Source: Desulfocucumis sp964643075
GTDB lineage: Bacteria > Bacillota > Desulfotomaculia > Desulfotomaculales > Desulfocucumaceae
NCBI GenBank assembly: GCA_964643075.1
Contig: CAZXQO010000022.1
Span: 10,203 to 74,202, forward strand
Reading direction: 5' to 3'
Length of the DNA stretch: 64,000 nt
This document shows positions 32,693-40,851 of the stretch, piece by piece; within the stretch, counting starts at the first letter, position 1, and every line of letters starts with the position of its first letter. A program made the position numbers and the translations under genes. The notes under the pieces were generated by a model. That model searched no databases, was not told where the DNA came from, and worked only from the letters and a program-made list of their open reading frames with translations.

Positions 32693-33574
32693 TTATAATC
32701 TTTCTTTCGGTTCATACTCCGATTTACTTTTTGCATTATATAATCTATCCATAATAAATACAGATAGGTACATCCAAAAAATTGATATGGTAGAAACCGG
32801 CAGAAACCAGCCTTCCTTAATCAAAATCAGATTTAGCTTGTAGCCAATATAATAAGCCGTGTAAAGCAATAGTATTACCAGAACTTTCCATACTAATTTA
32901 AATCTTAAAAAATAAATAATCATTATTGGAATTGATAATAGAAAATGATGTACAAGAACCAAGAAATGACGACTCATGATTGGGTCGGGAAGAACCATTC
33001 TGCTGAATTCCTGAAGCCTTAACAACATAAACGCCCATGTTAAAAAAGCTATATTAAGCGGAAATAGGGCCAAAAGGATAAATCCATAGTAAAATAGTGG
33101 ATTTATGCCTTTAATGCTTTTCATATACATTATCTTAGCGATCCAGAATAGTAAGGGCATTAAAACAACGGTCATCCATGTTCTATACCAATTTTCACTA
33201 TAGATACCTAAAATTAAAAATGTTTTTTCGATAACACCATATATCCCGGCAAATATAAAAAACCAATAATATTTTAAGTTTAGAACTGTAATCATAAGTG
33301 CTGTGGCCGCTACGGAAGTCTGGGAAAAAAGATTACCTGCAATGACATCGTCAAATGGGAGAGGGGGATTTTGAATGATCTTAGGATGGTAGGAATATCC
33401 TTTGAGAAAAATAAGAACTATCGCTTCAAAGTCAAAAATTAAACCCATTATAGTAAGATAGAAGGCAAACGCTAAATGACGGTTCTTCGCCTTAATCATC
33501 ACATAAAATAATTCTAATAGTGTCAAAATACCTAATATAATATACCATATTGTGTTAGTCCAAAAGTAGGCCAT
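32693..33574 (-). CDS. Polytopic membrane protein, CBO0543-like (paralogue A)
   Basis: About 293 residues with roughly eight hydrophobic helices. The N-terminal YFWTNTIWYIILGILTLLE closely matches the protein at 35039, as do the EN(W)YRTWMTVV and GNLFSQTSVAATALMI blocks, so the two are paralogues. A longer frame to 33613 exists; I follow the paralogue's start. Proteins of this type (CBO0543 family) are common in spore formers without known function. Strongly AT-rich codons compared with the metal operons. Confidence 0.65.
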   Translation of the reverse strand: MAYFWTNTIWYIILGILTLLELFYVMIKAKNRHLAFAFYLTIMGLIFDFEAIVLIFLKGYSYHPKIIQNPPLPFDDVIAGNLFSQTSVAATALMITVLNLKYYWFFIFAGIYGVIEKTFLILGIYSENWYRTWMTVVLMPLLFWIAKIMYMKSIKGINPLFYYGFILLALFPLNIAFLTWAFMLLRLQEFSRMVLPDPIMSRHFLVLVHHFLLSIPIMIIYFLRFKLVWKVLVILLLYTAYYIGYKLNLILIKEGWFLPVSTISIFWMYLSVFIMDRLYNAKSKSEYEPKERL

Positions 33575-33637
33575 AGGTTTGGTAATTGCCTCCATATAAA
33601 GATAGACATACATTAAACCGGAAGAATTCCAAGACTA

Positions 33638-34087
33638 TTAGTATTTCCCCAACCCTAGAACATGATGATTTAATAGTGTGCTTTCGACTATTTTGACTTG
33701 TTCTTTATAGCAATTAATAATTAATATCACTTCTGTTGATCTGTTTTTTATATTCTTATTTCGTTTTTTGTTACCAAAAATAATATCCAAGAGAAACCCA
33801 AGAGAAAAACCTGCAAAAAAACCAATTAAACCCCAAATAATTGGACCCCATTTTAACATAAAACCATAAATAACACCTAAAACCATGAACACAGTACCAA
33901 GTGCCGTCGCACTGTCAAAAAAGCTGATACCATTCGAATAATGTATAGTATCAAGGATTTTTTTGTTTTCATTATTTATTTCCATTGGTATTGCAAGGAT
34001 ATTTTCTTTAGAAATACCCTTTTGTTGTAATTCGGTTATAGCAAGTTCTAAATACGTGGAGTGTTCAAAAGATGATACAACATACAT
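33638..34087 (-). CDS. Small membrane protein with central glycine-rich helix pair
   Basis: 149 residues. The N-terminal 45 residues (YVVSSFEHSTYLELAITELQ, QQKGISKENILAIPM) look like the alpha/beta start of general-stress YflT-type or heat-induced proteins. Two helices follow (GTVFMVLGVIYGFML and GLIFGF-like IIWGLIGFFAGFSLGFLLD) with a basic loop after them, then a C-terminal VILIINCYKEQVKIVESTLLNH, a second half-copy of the N-terminal fold. It may therefore be a divided sensor with a membrane hairpin. Function unknown. Confidence 0.6.
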   Translation of the reverse strand: MYVVSSFEHSTYLELAITELQQKGISKENILAIPMEINNENKKILDTIHYSNGISFFDSATALGTVFMVLGVIYGFMLKWGPIIWGLIGFFAGFSLGFLLDIIFGNKKRNKNIKNRSTEVILIINCYKEQVKIVESTLLNHHVLGLGKY

Positions 34088-34108
34088 CTTTATTTCACCG
34101 TTCTTTAT

Positions 34109-34870
34109 TTAAATTGGCATTTTAAAATCAGGATCTTGGTAGTTATTTTTTAAAAACCTGGACTGTTCTAACTCAAACAGTTTGTTATTTTCAACAGCTT
34201 GAACATAGGCATCATAAATAGCAAAGCAAAAAATAGAAGGCAATAATAGCAGCCATTCTGGGTTAGTTGAAGCAATTGCTTGACTAAAGTTACCTGTAAA
34301 ACTTAAATGCACAACTGTAAGGGTATTTGAAAAATGAACTATTGTTACCCACCACATAAACACAAAAAAACCTGTAGGTAATCTCTGATTATAAATTTGA
34401 CCAAGACCAGGCATAAGAAATGACCATACTGCTGAAATCCAAGGGGTTCTTTTTTCTAAAAAATTTAACTCCCATGAACTTATTTTGCCTGTAACTATCG
34501 GGGATTTATCTCTATCCGCCAGAATAGAGAATTTATTATACTCTACTGTTAAACGATAGCTGTCCCAAACTGCATATAAGTATACTGGAATATAAAGAAT
34601 AACCCATTTGGTATTTAATGTTTCTTTAGCCAAATCAAATTGGCCTGTAAAAGAATAAAGGATTGCTAAATTTAAATTTGAGTTTATGTTTATGAATACT
34701 TCCCAGATTACTAATAGAAAACCTCTTACATAACTGCACAATAAAATATGTCCAAAACCTGGAAATGCAAAAGACCACCATGCAGTAACCCAAGGGTTTC
34801 TTAGATGGATAAAATTTGTGATTATAGTTGAAGTGTTGGCTTTAGGGTGACGTATACAATTTTCGTTCAT
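34109..34870 (-). CDS. Membrane protein with two internally repeated halves
   Basis: 253 residues. The two halves align: NPWVTAWWSFAFPGFGHIL with TPWISAVWSFLMPGLGQIY, each followed by RGFLLVIWE / TGFFVFMWW and a later YAVWDSYR / FAIYDAYV. The PG.G.IY..R..GFF pattern is reminiscent of TM2-domain proteins. It ends with a charged tail. Neighbours on the same strand are the CBO0543-like paralogues. Function unknown. Confidence 0.62.
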   Translation of the reverse strand: MNENCIRHPKANTSTIITNFIHLRNPWVTAWWSFAFPGFGHILLCSYVRGFLLVIWEVFININSNLNLAILYSFTGQFDLAKETLNTKWVILYIPVYLYAVWDSYRLTVEYNKFSILADRDKSPIVTGKISSWELNFLEKRTPWISAVWSFLMPGLGQIYNQRLPTGFFVFMWWVTIVHFSNTLTVVHLSFTGNFSQAIASTNPEWLLLLPSIFCFAIYDAYVQAVENNKLFELEQSRFLKNNYQDPDFKMPI

Positions 34871-34934
34871 AACTCTCTCCTTTAATGTACTTCTTGTATT
34901 CGAATAGCCCTTCTCTTGTTATTTATATCAATGT

Positions 34935-35037
34935 ATAATTATGGATAATGATGCGTAGGTTTTACCGACAAAGGTTGCAGCCGTAACCAGCCCAACTCCC
35001 TTGATTCTAAGTACATCAAAGATATATTCAGGTAAAA
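34935..35037 (-). pseudogene. IS110-family transposase fragment
   Basis: The minus-strand frame LPEYIFDVLRIKGVGLVTAA followed by TFVGK is the helix-hairpin-helix start of the transposase_20 domain of IS110 transposases. Only about 35 codons remain, between two paralogous genes. Confidence 0.6.
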
Positions 35038-35038
35038 A

Positions 35039-35938
35039 CTAATAAGTGTAATTATTTTTACCTTGTTCATATAACCTATCGACAATAAACACAAACAAAT
35101 ACGTCTCCAGAATAGATCCTATATTAAATATTAAAAATAAAGGGGCTTTAGCATTAACAAGGATATAGTTAAAATTCCATGCAAAATAATTAATTGCTGA
35201 CAAAATCAATATAATCAACGTATGCCACTGCCATTTGAGTTTTCGAAAATATGCAATTAAAATTACATTGAGTAATAAAAGGATTTCAATGGCAAAGATA
35301 GTCGAATCACTTATGGTTGGATCGGGTAAAATATATAAACCATAATAAAGATCAGATAAAATAAGGGGTATATCTTTGAAAGAAACATATAGAGTAAACA
35401 CTCCCAAAAAAACAGCAATATATTTCATTACACTTCCCATACCTTGAAATATTTTATTATAAAACTTTTCAGTAACCCAGAATAATATTAAAAGACCGAC
35501 AACCGTCATCCATGTCCGATACCAGTGTTGTTCATAAATACCTAAACACTTAAAAAACTCTTCAATTCCAACATATATTCCGGCAAATATAAAATACCAA
35601 TACTTTCTAAGATTTAAAATAGTAATTAGGACAGCTGTTGCTGCTACCGAATACTGAGAGAAAAAATTGCCTATCAGCCCATCATGAAAGCGGATTAACT
35701 GTTGGGCTATCTGTTTATCAGGAGTTGCAGTGTCTTGAATAATCATTGGATAATACATATATCTCTTGAAAAAGTCATATATGGTTACTTCAAATGCAAA
35801 AGCCATACCACAAATGGTTAAATACAATGCAAATGCAAGCTTGCGGTTGTTGGTTTTAACCATAAAGTAAGTTACTTCAAATACTGTTATTATTCCTAAA
35901 ATGACATACCAAATGGTGTTTGTCCAAAAATAATTCAT
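35039..35938 (-). CDS. Polytopic membrane protein, CBO0543-like (paralogue B)
   Basis: 299 residues, about eight hydrophobic helices, starting MNYFWTNTIWYVILGII. Shares with paralogue A the RTWMTVV loop, the NFFSQYSVAATAVLITILNL block and the C-terminal FVIDRLYEQ-type ending. The two copies flank the stress-like and two-half membrane genes, so the island may have grown by tandem duplication. Start context on the minus strand lacks a strong ribosome site. Confidence 0.65.
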   Translation of the reverse strand: MNYFWTNTIWYVILGIITVFEVTYFMVKTNNRKLAFALYLTICGMAFAFEVTIYDFFKRYMYYPMIIQDTATPDKQIAQQLIRFHDGLIGNFFSQYSVAATAVLITILNLRKYWYFIFAGIYVGIEEFFKCLGIYEQHWYRTWMTVVGLLILFWVTEKFYNKIFQGMGSVMKYIAVFLGVFTLYVSFKDIPLILSDLYYGLYILPDPTISDSTIFAIEILLLLNVILIAYFRKLKWQWHTLIILILSAINYFAWNFNYILVNAKAPLFLIFNIGSILETYLFVFIVDRLYEQGKNNYTY

Positions 35939-35988
35939 AAATGCTTCTTACCGCCTTGAATTCCCGTTTATGTACTAAATGGATATGA

Positions 35989-36231
35989 TTAACATTTCTC
36001 CGACATTTTTCTTTCTTTGTCAGCAATGTGGTATAGAATTTCTTTAACCCTTTCATCATTTGTTGCAATTGCATGAGCCTCATACCCTATAATGGCTTCA
36101 TCAGCGATATCTACTCTAAAAGGGTTTCCTGAAAGCGCCATAAAGATGCATTCTTTTTCAGAAAATACCATTTCAGAAGGTTTCCATTTCTTTGAAATAG
36201 TCTGAAAAGTATATACCGGTAAATTTTCCAA
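35989..36231 (-). CDS. Hypothetical 80-residue protein, possibly 5'-disrupted
   Basis: TTG start at 36231 with GGAG 9-10 bases upstream. Contents: VYTFQTISKKWKPSEMVF, FMALSGNPFRVDIADEAI, YEAHAIATNDERVKEILYHI. No family recognised. The overlapping upstream frame encodes a plausible signal peptide (MKTILMLIAAVLTSSNYLQ), so a frameshift near 36245 may have separated a signal peptide from this domain. Confidence 0.35.
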   Translation of the reverse strand: MENLPVYTFQTISKKWKPSEMVFSEKECIFMALSGNPFRVDIADEAIIGYEAHAIATNDERVKEILYHIADKERKMSEKC

Positions 36232-36416
36232 GCTTGCCGCTCCGGAAAGCCTGTTAGTTGGAGGTAATTAGAAGATGTAAGAACTGCAGCTATTAACATT
36301 AAGATTGTTTTCATCTTTAATGTTAAAATTAAACACAACAGCCTTATCGTTTTGCACAAGGTATGAGTAAAAAAATCACACTTGTACACCAGGAGTGATT
36401 TTGGATATTCTAAGTT

Positions 36417-36707
36417 TTAGGCATGTTGGGGCATAAGGCACTTCAGCACGGCAATACATCCGATCATGGTAATAAACTGTCTTTCGCTGTCTTTCACTGA
36501 CTTCCTCGTAGGGTATACATCAATACCGTAGATATCTCTCATGTGATTCTCTATATTACGGGTGGACATACCCTTGGCATACATGGCAATAATCTGTTCT
36601 TCAAGCTGGTTAGAGGTTCTTTCGTATTTGCCGATAATCCTGGGTTCAAATTCATCATTGCAGTCCCGGGGGATGACTGGTAATATTGCAGGAAAGCCAA
36701 CGGTCAT
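36417..36707 (-). pseudogene. Internally deleted IS256 (mutator) transposase
   Basis: The minus strand reads RDCNDEFEPRIIGKYERTSN, EEQIIAMYAKGMSTRNIENH and MRDIYGIDVYPTRKSV, the N-terminal region of IS256 transposases, then jumps to VKDSERQFITM, a C-terminal-like segment. The DDE core is absent. It closes the AT-rich island. Confidence 0.78.
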
Positions 36708-36721
36708 GTTTTAAAAAATTA

Positions 36722-36866
36722 TTGTCACTAGTCCGTAATGGTGTTATAATTTCATAAAATAGGAGTATGAAGCTCCGGGCAGCATTCGGTGTTAAAAATT
36801 CATATTCAGGAAATAAAGCCATGAAGGTTTTGCGGCATGTGCCGTAAAATTTTTTGTGGCTTTTTT
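36722..36866 (+). promoter_or_regulatory. Promoter and tandem-hairpin leader with terminator (copy 5)
   Basis: Promoter TTGTCA (36722-36727), 17 bases, TATAAT (36745-36750). Hairpin A GGAGT-ATGAA-GCTCC (36762-36776). Hairpin B AAAGCC-ATGAA-GGTTTT (36815-36831). Terminator AAAGCCA (36815-36821)/TGGCTTT (36857-36863) with T-run. Near-identical to copy 4, with the greatest divergence in the segment between the hairpins. It drives the intact Ni/peptide ABC operon. Confidence 0.65.
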
Positions 36867-36890
36867 AATTGAAATTATGAGGATTATGCA

Positions 36891-37904
36891 ATGTGCGAAA
36901 CTATTGTAATGGTGGAAAATTTAAAGATTCACTTTACCATGAAAACCGGCGTGGTTAAGGCAGTTAACGGGGTCAGTTTCGATTTGCGGGCCGGGGAAAC
37001 GCTGGGTGTTATCGGTGAGAGCGGCAGCGGCAAAAGTGTGATTGCACGTGCGCTGCTGGGGATGGTAGACAGGCCGGGAAGAGTGGAGGGCCGGATAATA
37101 TACAAAGGATTGGATTTATTATCTTTATCCCGGAAGGAAAAGCAGAACTTGCGCGGCCGGGAAATAGCCATGGTTTTTCAGGACCCCATGACTTCACTGA
37201 ATCCCATTCTCACCGTGGGAAAACAGTTAACCGAAGTTATCAGGCGTCACACGCCAATCTCCCGCCGGCAGGCCCGGGAAAGGGCTATGCAAGTCATGTC
37301 CTCAGTGGGGTTGATCCGTCCCGCTGAATTGATGGGAGCCTTTCCCTTTCAGTTAAGCGGCGGCATGCGCCAGAGAGTGATGCTGGCCATGGCCCTGGGG
37401 GCGAATCCTTCCCTGCTGATTGCCGATGAACCCACCACTGCCCTGGATGTTACGGTTCAGGCGCAGATATTAAAGGAACTGCACCGGCTGCAGCAGGAAA
37501 AGGGTATGGCCCTGCTGGTTATTACCCATAACTGGGGGGTGGTGGCGGAATTGGCCGACCGGGTGGCGGTTATGTATGCGGGAAGGCTGGTGGAGTGGGG
37601 CAGTGTAGCGGATATATACAGTTGCCCCGCTCATCCCTATACCAGGAGTCTTTTAAATGCACTTCCCCGATTGGGGCAAAGGAAGCACCGGCCGGTGCCC
37701 GGCCCGTTCTCCGGCTTGCCACTGGCTTTCCCCGGCCCGGATGCGGGTTGTTCCTTTGCGCCACGCTGTGCTTATAAAGGAGATTACTGCCGCAGGCTGC
37801 CTCGGGCCGCGGAAGTGTCGCCGGGACACCTGGTGTTGTGCCATGCAGCCGGAATGCTGACCGGGTACGCCGCTTCAGCGGAAGGGCGGCGGGAGCTTGC
37901 CTGA
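36891..37904 (+). CDS. Ni/oligopeptide ABC importer ATPase, DppD/NikD type
   Basis: 337 residues: GESGSGKSV Walker A, FQDPMTSLNPI Q-loop, LSGGMRQRVMLAMAL signature, SLLIADEPTTALDV Walker B, ITHNWG switch, and the oligopeptide-class C-terminal domain with CSFAPRCAY and CRR (possible 4-Cys site in this class). ATG 36891, GAGG upstream. First gene of a five-gene importer plus methyltransferase behind leader copy 5. It overlaps the next ATPase by eight bases. Confidence 0.9.
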   Translation: MCETIVMVENLKIHFTMKTGVVKAVNGVSFDLRAGETLGVIGESGSGKSVIARALLGMVDRPGRVEGRIIYKGLDLLSLSRKEKQNLRGREIAMVFQDPMTSLNPILTVGKQLTEVIRRHTPISRRQARERAMQVMSSVGLIRPAELMGAFPFQLSGGMRQRVMLAMALGANPSLLIADEPTTALDVTVQAQILKELHRLQQEKGMALLVITHNWGVVAELADRVAVMYAGRLVEWGSVADIYSCPAHPYTRSLLNALPRLGQRKHRPVPGPFSGLPLAFPGPDAGCSFAPRCAYKGDYCRRLPRAAEVSPGHLVLCHAAGMLTGYAASAEGRRELA

Positions 37905-38916
37905 ATATATACATAAAAACACTGAACCGGAAGGTGATATTTTTTCCCCCGGCAGCAGGCTGCTGGAAATAAGGGATGTGGTTAAGCGCTACCGCAGCGG
38001 GCGCCGCAATGTAACGGCGGTGGATAATTTGAGCCTGTATATTGACAGGGGCGAAGTGCTGGGCCTGGTGGGGGAGAGCGGGTGCGGCAAATCCACTTTG
38101 GCCCGGCTGACGGTGGGTATGGAGCGGCCGGACAGAGGCAGTATTGTGTTCGGCGGTGTGGACCTGTCATCTGTGCGGGGTGAGCAGCTGCGCTTGCTCA
38201 GGCAGGGTATCCAGATGGTTTTTCAGGACAGCGGCTCGGCGCTGAATCCCAGGATGACGGTGGGAGCGGCGGTGGCCGAGCCGCTGGGAAACTTTAATAT
38301 TACCAGCACTGCCGCCCGGGAAAAGACGGCAGGGGATTTGCTGGAGAGGGTGGGGCTTGGCCGCAGTATGGCAGACCGTTTTCCCCATCAGCTGTCCGGC
38401 GGCCAGCGGCAGCGGGTGGGTATCGCCAGGGCACTGGCCGCCGATCCCAAACTGATGGTATGCGATGAACCGGTTACCAGTCTGGACGTATCTGTTCAAG
38501 CGCAAATAATTAATTTGTTGTTAGAACTTAAAACTGCTCTCAGTCTGTCCTATCTTTTCATATCCCATGACCTGGCAGTGGTATATCAAATGTGCGACCG
38601 GGTGGCGGTGATGTACCTGGGCAGGCTGGTGGAGGTGCTGCCGGTGGAAAGGCTGGTGTCGGAGTCACTGCATCCCTACACCAGGGCGCTGGTGGCGGCT
38701 GTGCCCGCCGAAAACCCACGGCGCCGCGGTTATCCAAACCTGCGGCTGACCGGTGAGGCGGTACTTCCCGAAGCCGGGCGGAGCTGTCTTTTTGCCCCTA
38801 GGTGTACAGCGGCAGAGCCCCGCTGTTTTGATGAGTGCCCCTCCCTTGTTGAAATAACACCCGGCCATACGGTGGCCTGTCACCATTGTTCCGGGGAAAA
38901 GCCCGGCAGTTCATAG
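37897..38916 (+). CDS. Ni/oligopeptide ABC importer ATPase, DppF/NikE type
   Basis: 339 residues: GESGCGKST, FQDSGSALNPRMT Q-loop, LSGGQRQRVGIARALA, LMVCDEPVTSLDV, ISHDLAVV, and C-terminal CLFAPRCTA plus CFDECP. TTG 37897 overlaps the preceding stop; a GCGGGAG ribosome site sits only three bases before it, so the exact start is uncertain. Pairs with the preceding ATPase as the heterodimeric motor. Confidence 0.9.
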   Translation: MPEYIHKNTEPEGDIFSPGSRLLEIRDVVKRYRSGRRNVTAVDNLSLYIDRGEVLGLVGESGCGKSTLARLTVGMERPDRGSIVFGGVDLSSVRGEQLRLLRQGIQMVFQDSGSALNPRMTVGAAVAEPLGNFNITSTAAREKTAGDLLERVGLGRSMADRFPHQLSGGQRQRVGIARALAADPKLMVCDEPVTSLDVSVQAQIINLLLELKTALSLSYLFISHDLAVVYQMCDRVAVMYLGRLVEVLPVERLVSESLHPYTRALVAAVPAENPRRRGYPNLRLTGEAVLPEAGRSCLFAPRCTAAEPRCFDECPSLVEITPGHTVACHHCSGEKPGSS

Positions 38917-38968
38917 CAGAGGTGGTTAGGGCCGGAATGGCGGGATGTAATATTATCCGGGTGTATTT

Positions 38969-39913
38969 ATGACCAGATATATATTAAAAAGAATTATACA
39001 GCTAATACCCGTGGTTATAGGTATTTCACTCATTACTTTTTTTATCCTGAATTTAGCCCCGGGGGACCCCGCTGAATTAATGGTTCGCTCATCGGGTATG
39101 GAACCCACTGCGGAAGCGTTGGCCTCCATGCAGGAAGAACTGGGGCTAAATCATCCGTTACATATCAGGTACGTCCTATGGGCATGGCAGGCGCTGCACG
39201 GGGACCTGGGCGTTTCCTACCGCAGCGGCCTTCCGGTGGCCCGGGAACTGGCGGACCGTTTTCCGGCAACACTGCGGCTGGCGCTGACCTCCGCGGTGTT
39301 CATGCTCTTCCTGGCGCTGCCCGCAGGGTTGTTTGCCGCTATTTTTAACAGAACATACATCGACCACCTGAGCCGCATAGTCGCTTTGATCGGCGCTTCC
39401 ATGCCAGGATACTGGCTGGCTCTTATCCTTATTTATATATTCGGTGTCCGGTTTGGACTGCTGCCGGTCATGGGAAGCGGCTCAATAAAACACCTGGTGC
39501 TGCCTGCGAGTACCCTGGGTTTCGGCCTGGCCGCCATTTACGCCAGGCTGCTGCGGGCCAGCCTGCTTGAGGTTCTGGGGCAGGAGTACATAAAGGTGGC
39601 CAGGGCCAAGGGCTTAAGGGAGCGGCGGGTGCTTTTGGGGCATGCCCTTAAAAATGCCCTGCTGCCGGTAATCACTGCATTTGGTATGAGTATGGGCCAC
39701 CTGATGGGTGGAATGGTAGTGGTGGAAACAATTTTTGCCTGGCCCGGCATGGGGAGACTTTGTGTAGAGGCCATCTTTGCCAGGGACTATCCGGTCTTGC
39801 AGGCTTATGTTCTGGTTATGGCACTAATATTTGTGGTGATCAATCTGCTGGTTGATATATCCGTCGTTTTGCTTGACCCCAGGGTAAGGCTGGAGGGGGG
39901 CGGGAGGAGTTGA
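38969..39913 (+). CDS. Ni/oligopeptide ABC importer permease, DppB/NikB type
   Basis: 314 residues, six helices. Starts TRYILKRIIQLIPVVIGISL, the standard DppB start; LNLAPGDPAELMVR; the conserved coupling EAA-like loop EYIKVARAKGLRERRVL; MGGMVVVETIFAWPGMG near the end. ATG 38969. It is the intact relative of the wreck at 19771-20211. Confidence 0.92.
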   Translation: MTRYILKRIIQLIPVVIGISLITFFILNLAPGDPAELMVRSSGMEPTAEALASMQEELGLNHPLHIRYVLWAWQALHGDLGVSYRSGLPVARELADRFPATLRLALTSAVFMLFLALPAGLFAAIFNRTYIDHLSRIVALIGASMPGYWLALILIYIFGVRFGLLPVMGSGSIKHLVLPASTLGFGLAAIYARLLRASLLEVLGQEYIKVARAKGLRERRVLLGHALKNALLPVITAFGMSMGHLMGGMVVVETIFAWPGMGRLCVEAIFARDYPVLQAYVLVMALIFVVINLLVDISVVLLDPRVRLEGGGRS

Positions 39914-39916
39914 ACC

Positions 39917-40816
39917 GTGTTAACGGATAGTGCTTTGATGGGCTGTATAACCGGGCGCACAGCTAAATGTTCCTTCGCCAGGCTGGCACTGTGGAGATTG
40001 TGCAGGGATCCCCTGGCCGTGGCAGGCATGATCATAATCTTAATTGTATTGTTGGCGGCGCTGCTGGCGCCGTTATTGTCCCCGCATGATCCCAACAGGG
40101 TGAACCTGGCTATGACACTATCCCCGCCGGGGCATGGCTTTCTCCTGGGCACCGATCATCTGGGCAGGTGCATTTTCTCCCGGCTCATATACGGCGCCAG
40201 GGTTTCCCTGGGGACGGCCGGCATTGTTTTAGCCAGTATTCTGGTAATCAGTATTCCCCTGGGAGCGCTGGCAGGTTATATGGGAGGTAAAGTGGATATT
40301 GTGATCATGAGGCTGGTGGATGTACTGCTGGCGTTTCCCTACCTGGTGCTGGCCCTGGCCGTGGCAGGCATGCTGGGGCCGGGCCTGATCAATGCTATGC
40401 TGGCCCTGGGGCTGGTCTGGTGGGTGGAGTACGCCCGGATTGTCAGGGGTATGGTCATGGCTGTAAAGGAAGAGGAATATGTGCTGGCAGCCGTGACCGG
40501 CGGCGCGCGTCCGCTGCATGTGCTGATACGCCACATACTGCCCAATATTATTTCCCCGGTAATTGTGCTGGCCACCCTGGACATGGGTAGACTGGTGCTG
40601 GCCATCTCCGCACTCTCCTTTCTGGGGCTGGGGGCGCAGCCCCCGGATGCAGAGTGGGGGGCCATGCTAAACGACGGCCGGCAGTACATGCAGGTGGCCC
40701 CCATGCTGATGGTATGGCCGGGGTTGGCCATTATGCTGGTAGTGCTTGCTTTTAACCTCCTGGGAGACGGCCTGAGGGACGCAATGGATCCCAGGGAGAG
40801 CGGGGTGATTGAATAA
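39917..40816 (+). CDS. Ni/oligopeptide ABC importer permease, DppC/NikC type
   Basis: 299 residues, six helices. GTG 39917 with GGAGG upstream. Features: LLAPLLSPHDPNRVNL, LLGTDHLGRCIFSRLIYGAR, MRLVDVLLAFPYLVLALAV, EEYVLAAVTGGA EAA loop, LSFLGLGAQPPDAEWG, and end GDGLRDAMDPRE. Pairs with the preceding permease. The pseudogene at 27136-27800 is its decayed paralogue. Confidence 0.92.
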   Translation: MLTDSALMGCITGRTAKCSFARLALWRLCRDPLAVAGMIIILIVLLAALLAPLLSPHDPNRVNLAMTLSPPGHGFLLGTDHLGRCIFSRLIYGARVSLGTAGIVLASILVISIPLGALAGYMGGKVDIVIMRLVDVLLAFPYLVLALAVAGMLGPGLINAMLALGLVWWVEYARIVRGMVMAVKEEEYVLAAVTGGARPLHVLIRHILPNIISPVIVLATLDMGRLVLAISALSFLGLGAQPPDAEWGAMLNDGRQYMQVAPMLMVWPGLAIMLVVLAFNLLGDGLRDAMDPRESGVIE

Positions 40817-40851
40817 AAAGTTGTATAGATAAAAATGGAGGGGGATTGCAA

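Noticed and set aside
16764..36866. Identity of the tandem hairpins with guanidine-II (mini-ykkC) RNA
   Set aside because: That class uses ACGR tetraloops; here the loops are five bases (ACGAA or ATGAA), stems are different, and downstream genes are metal-related rather than guanidine exporters.
16764..36866. Identity of the tandem hairpins with ANTAR-protein targets
   Set aside because: The architecture (two hairpins, second overlapping a terminator) fits, but ANTAR targets use hexaloops with A1 and G4, which these do not show, and no ANTAR gene is in the window. Left open as a mechanism, not as an identity.
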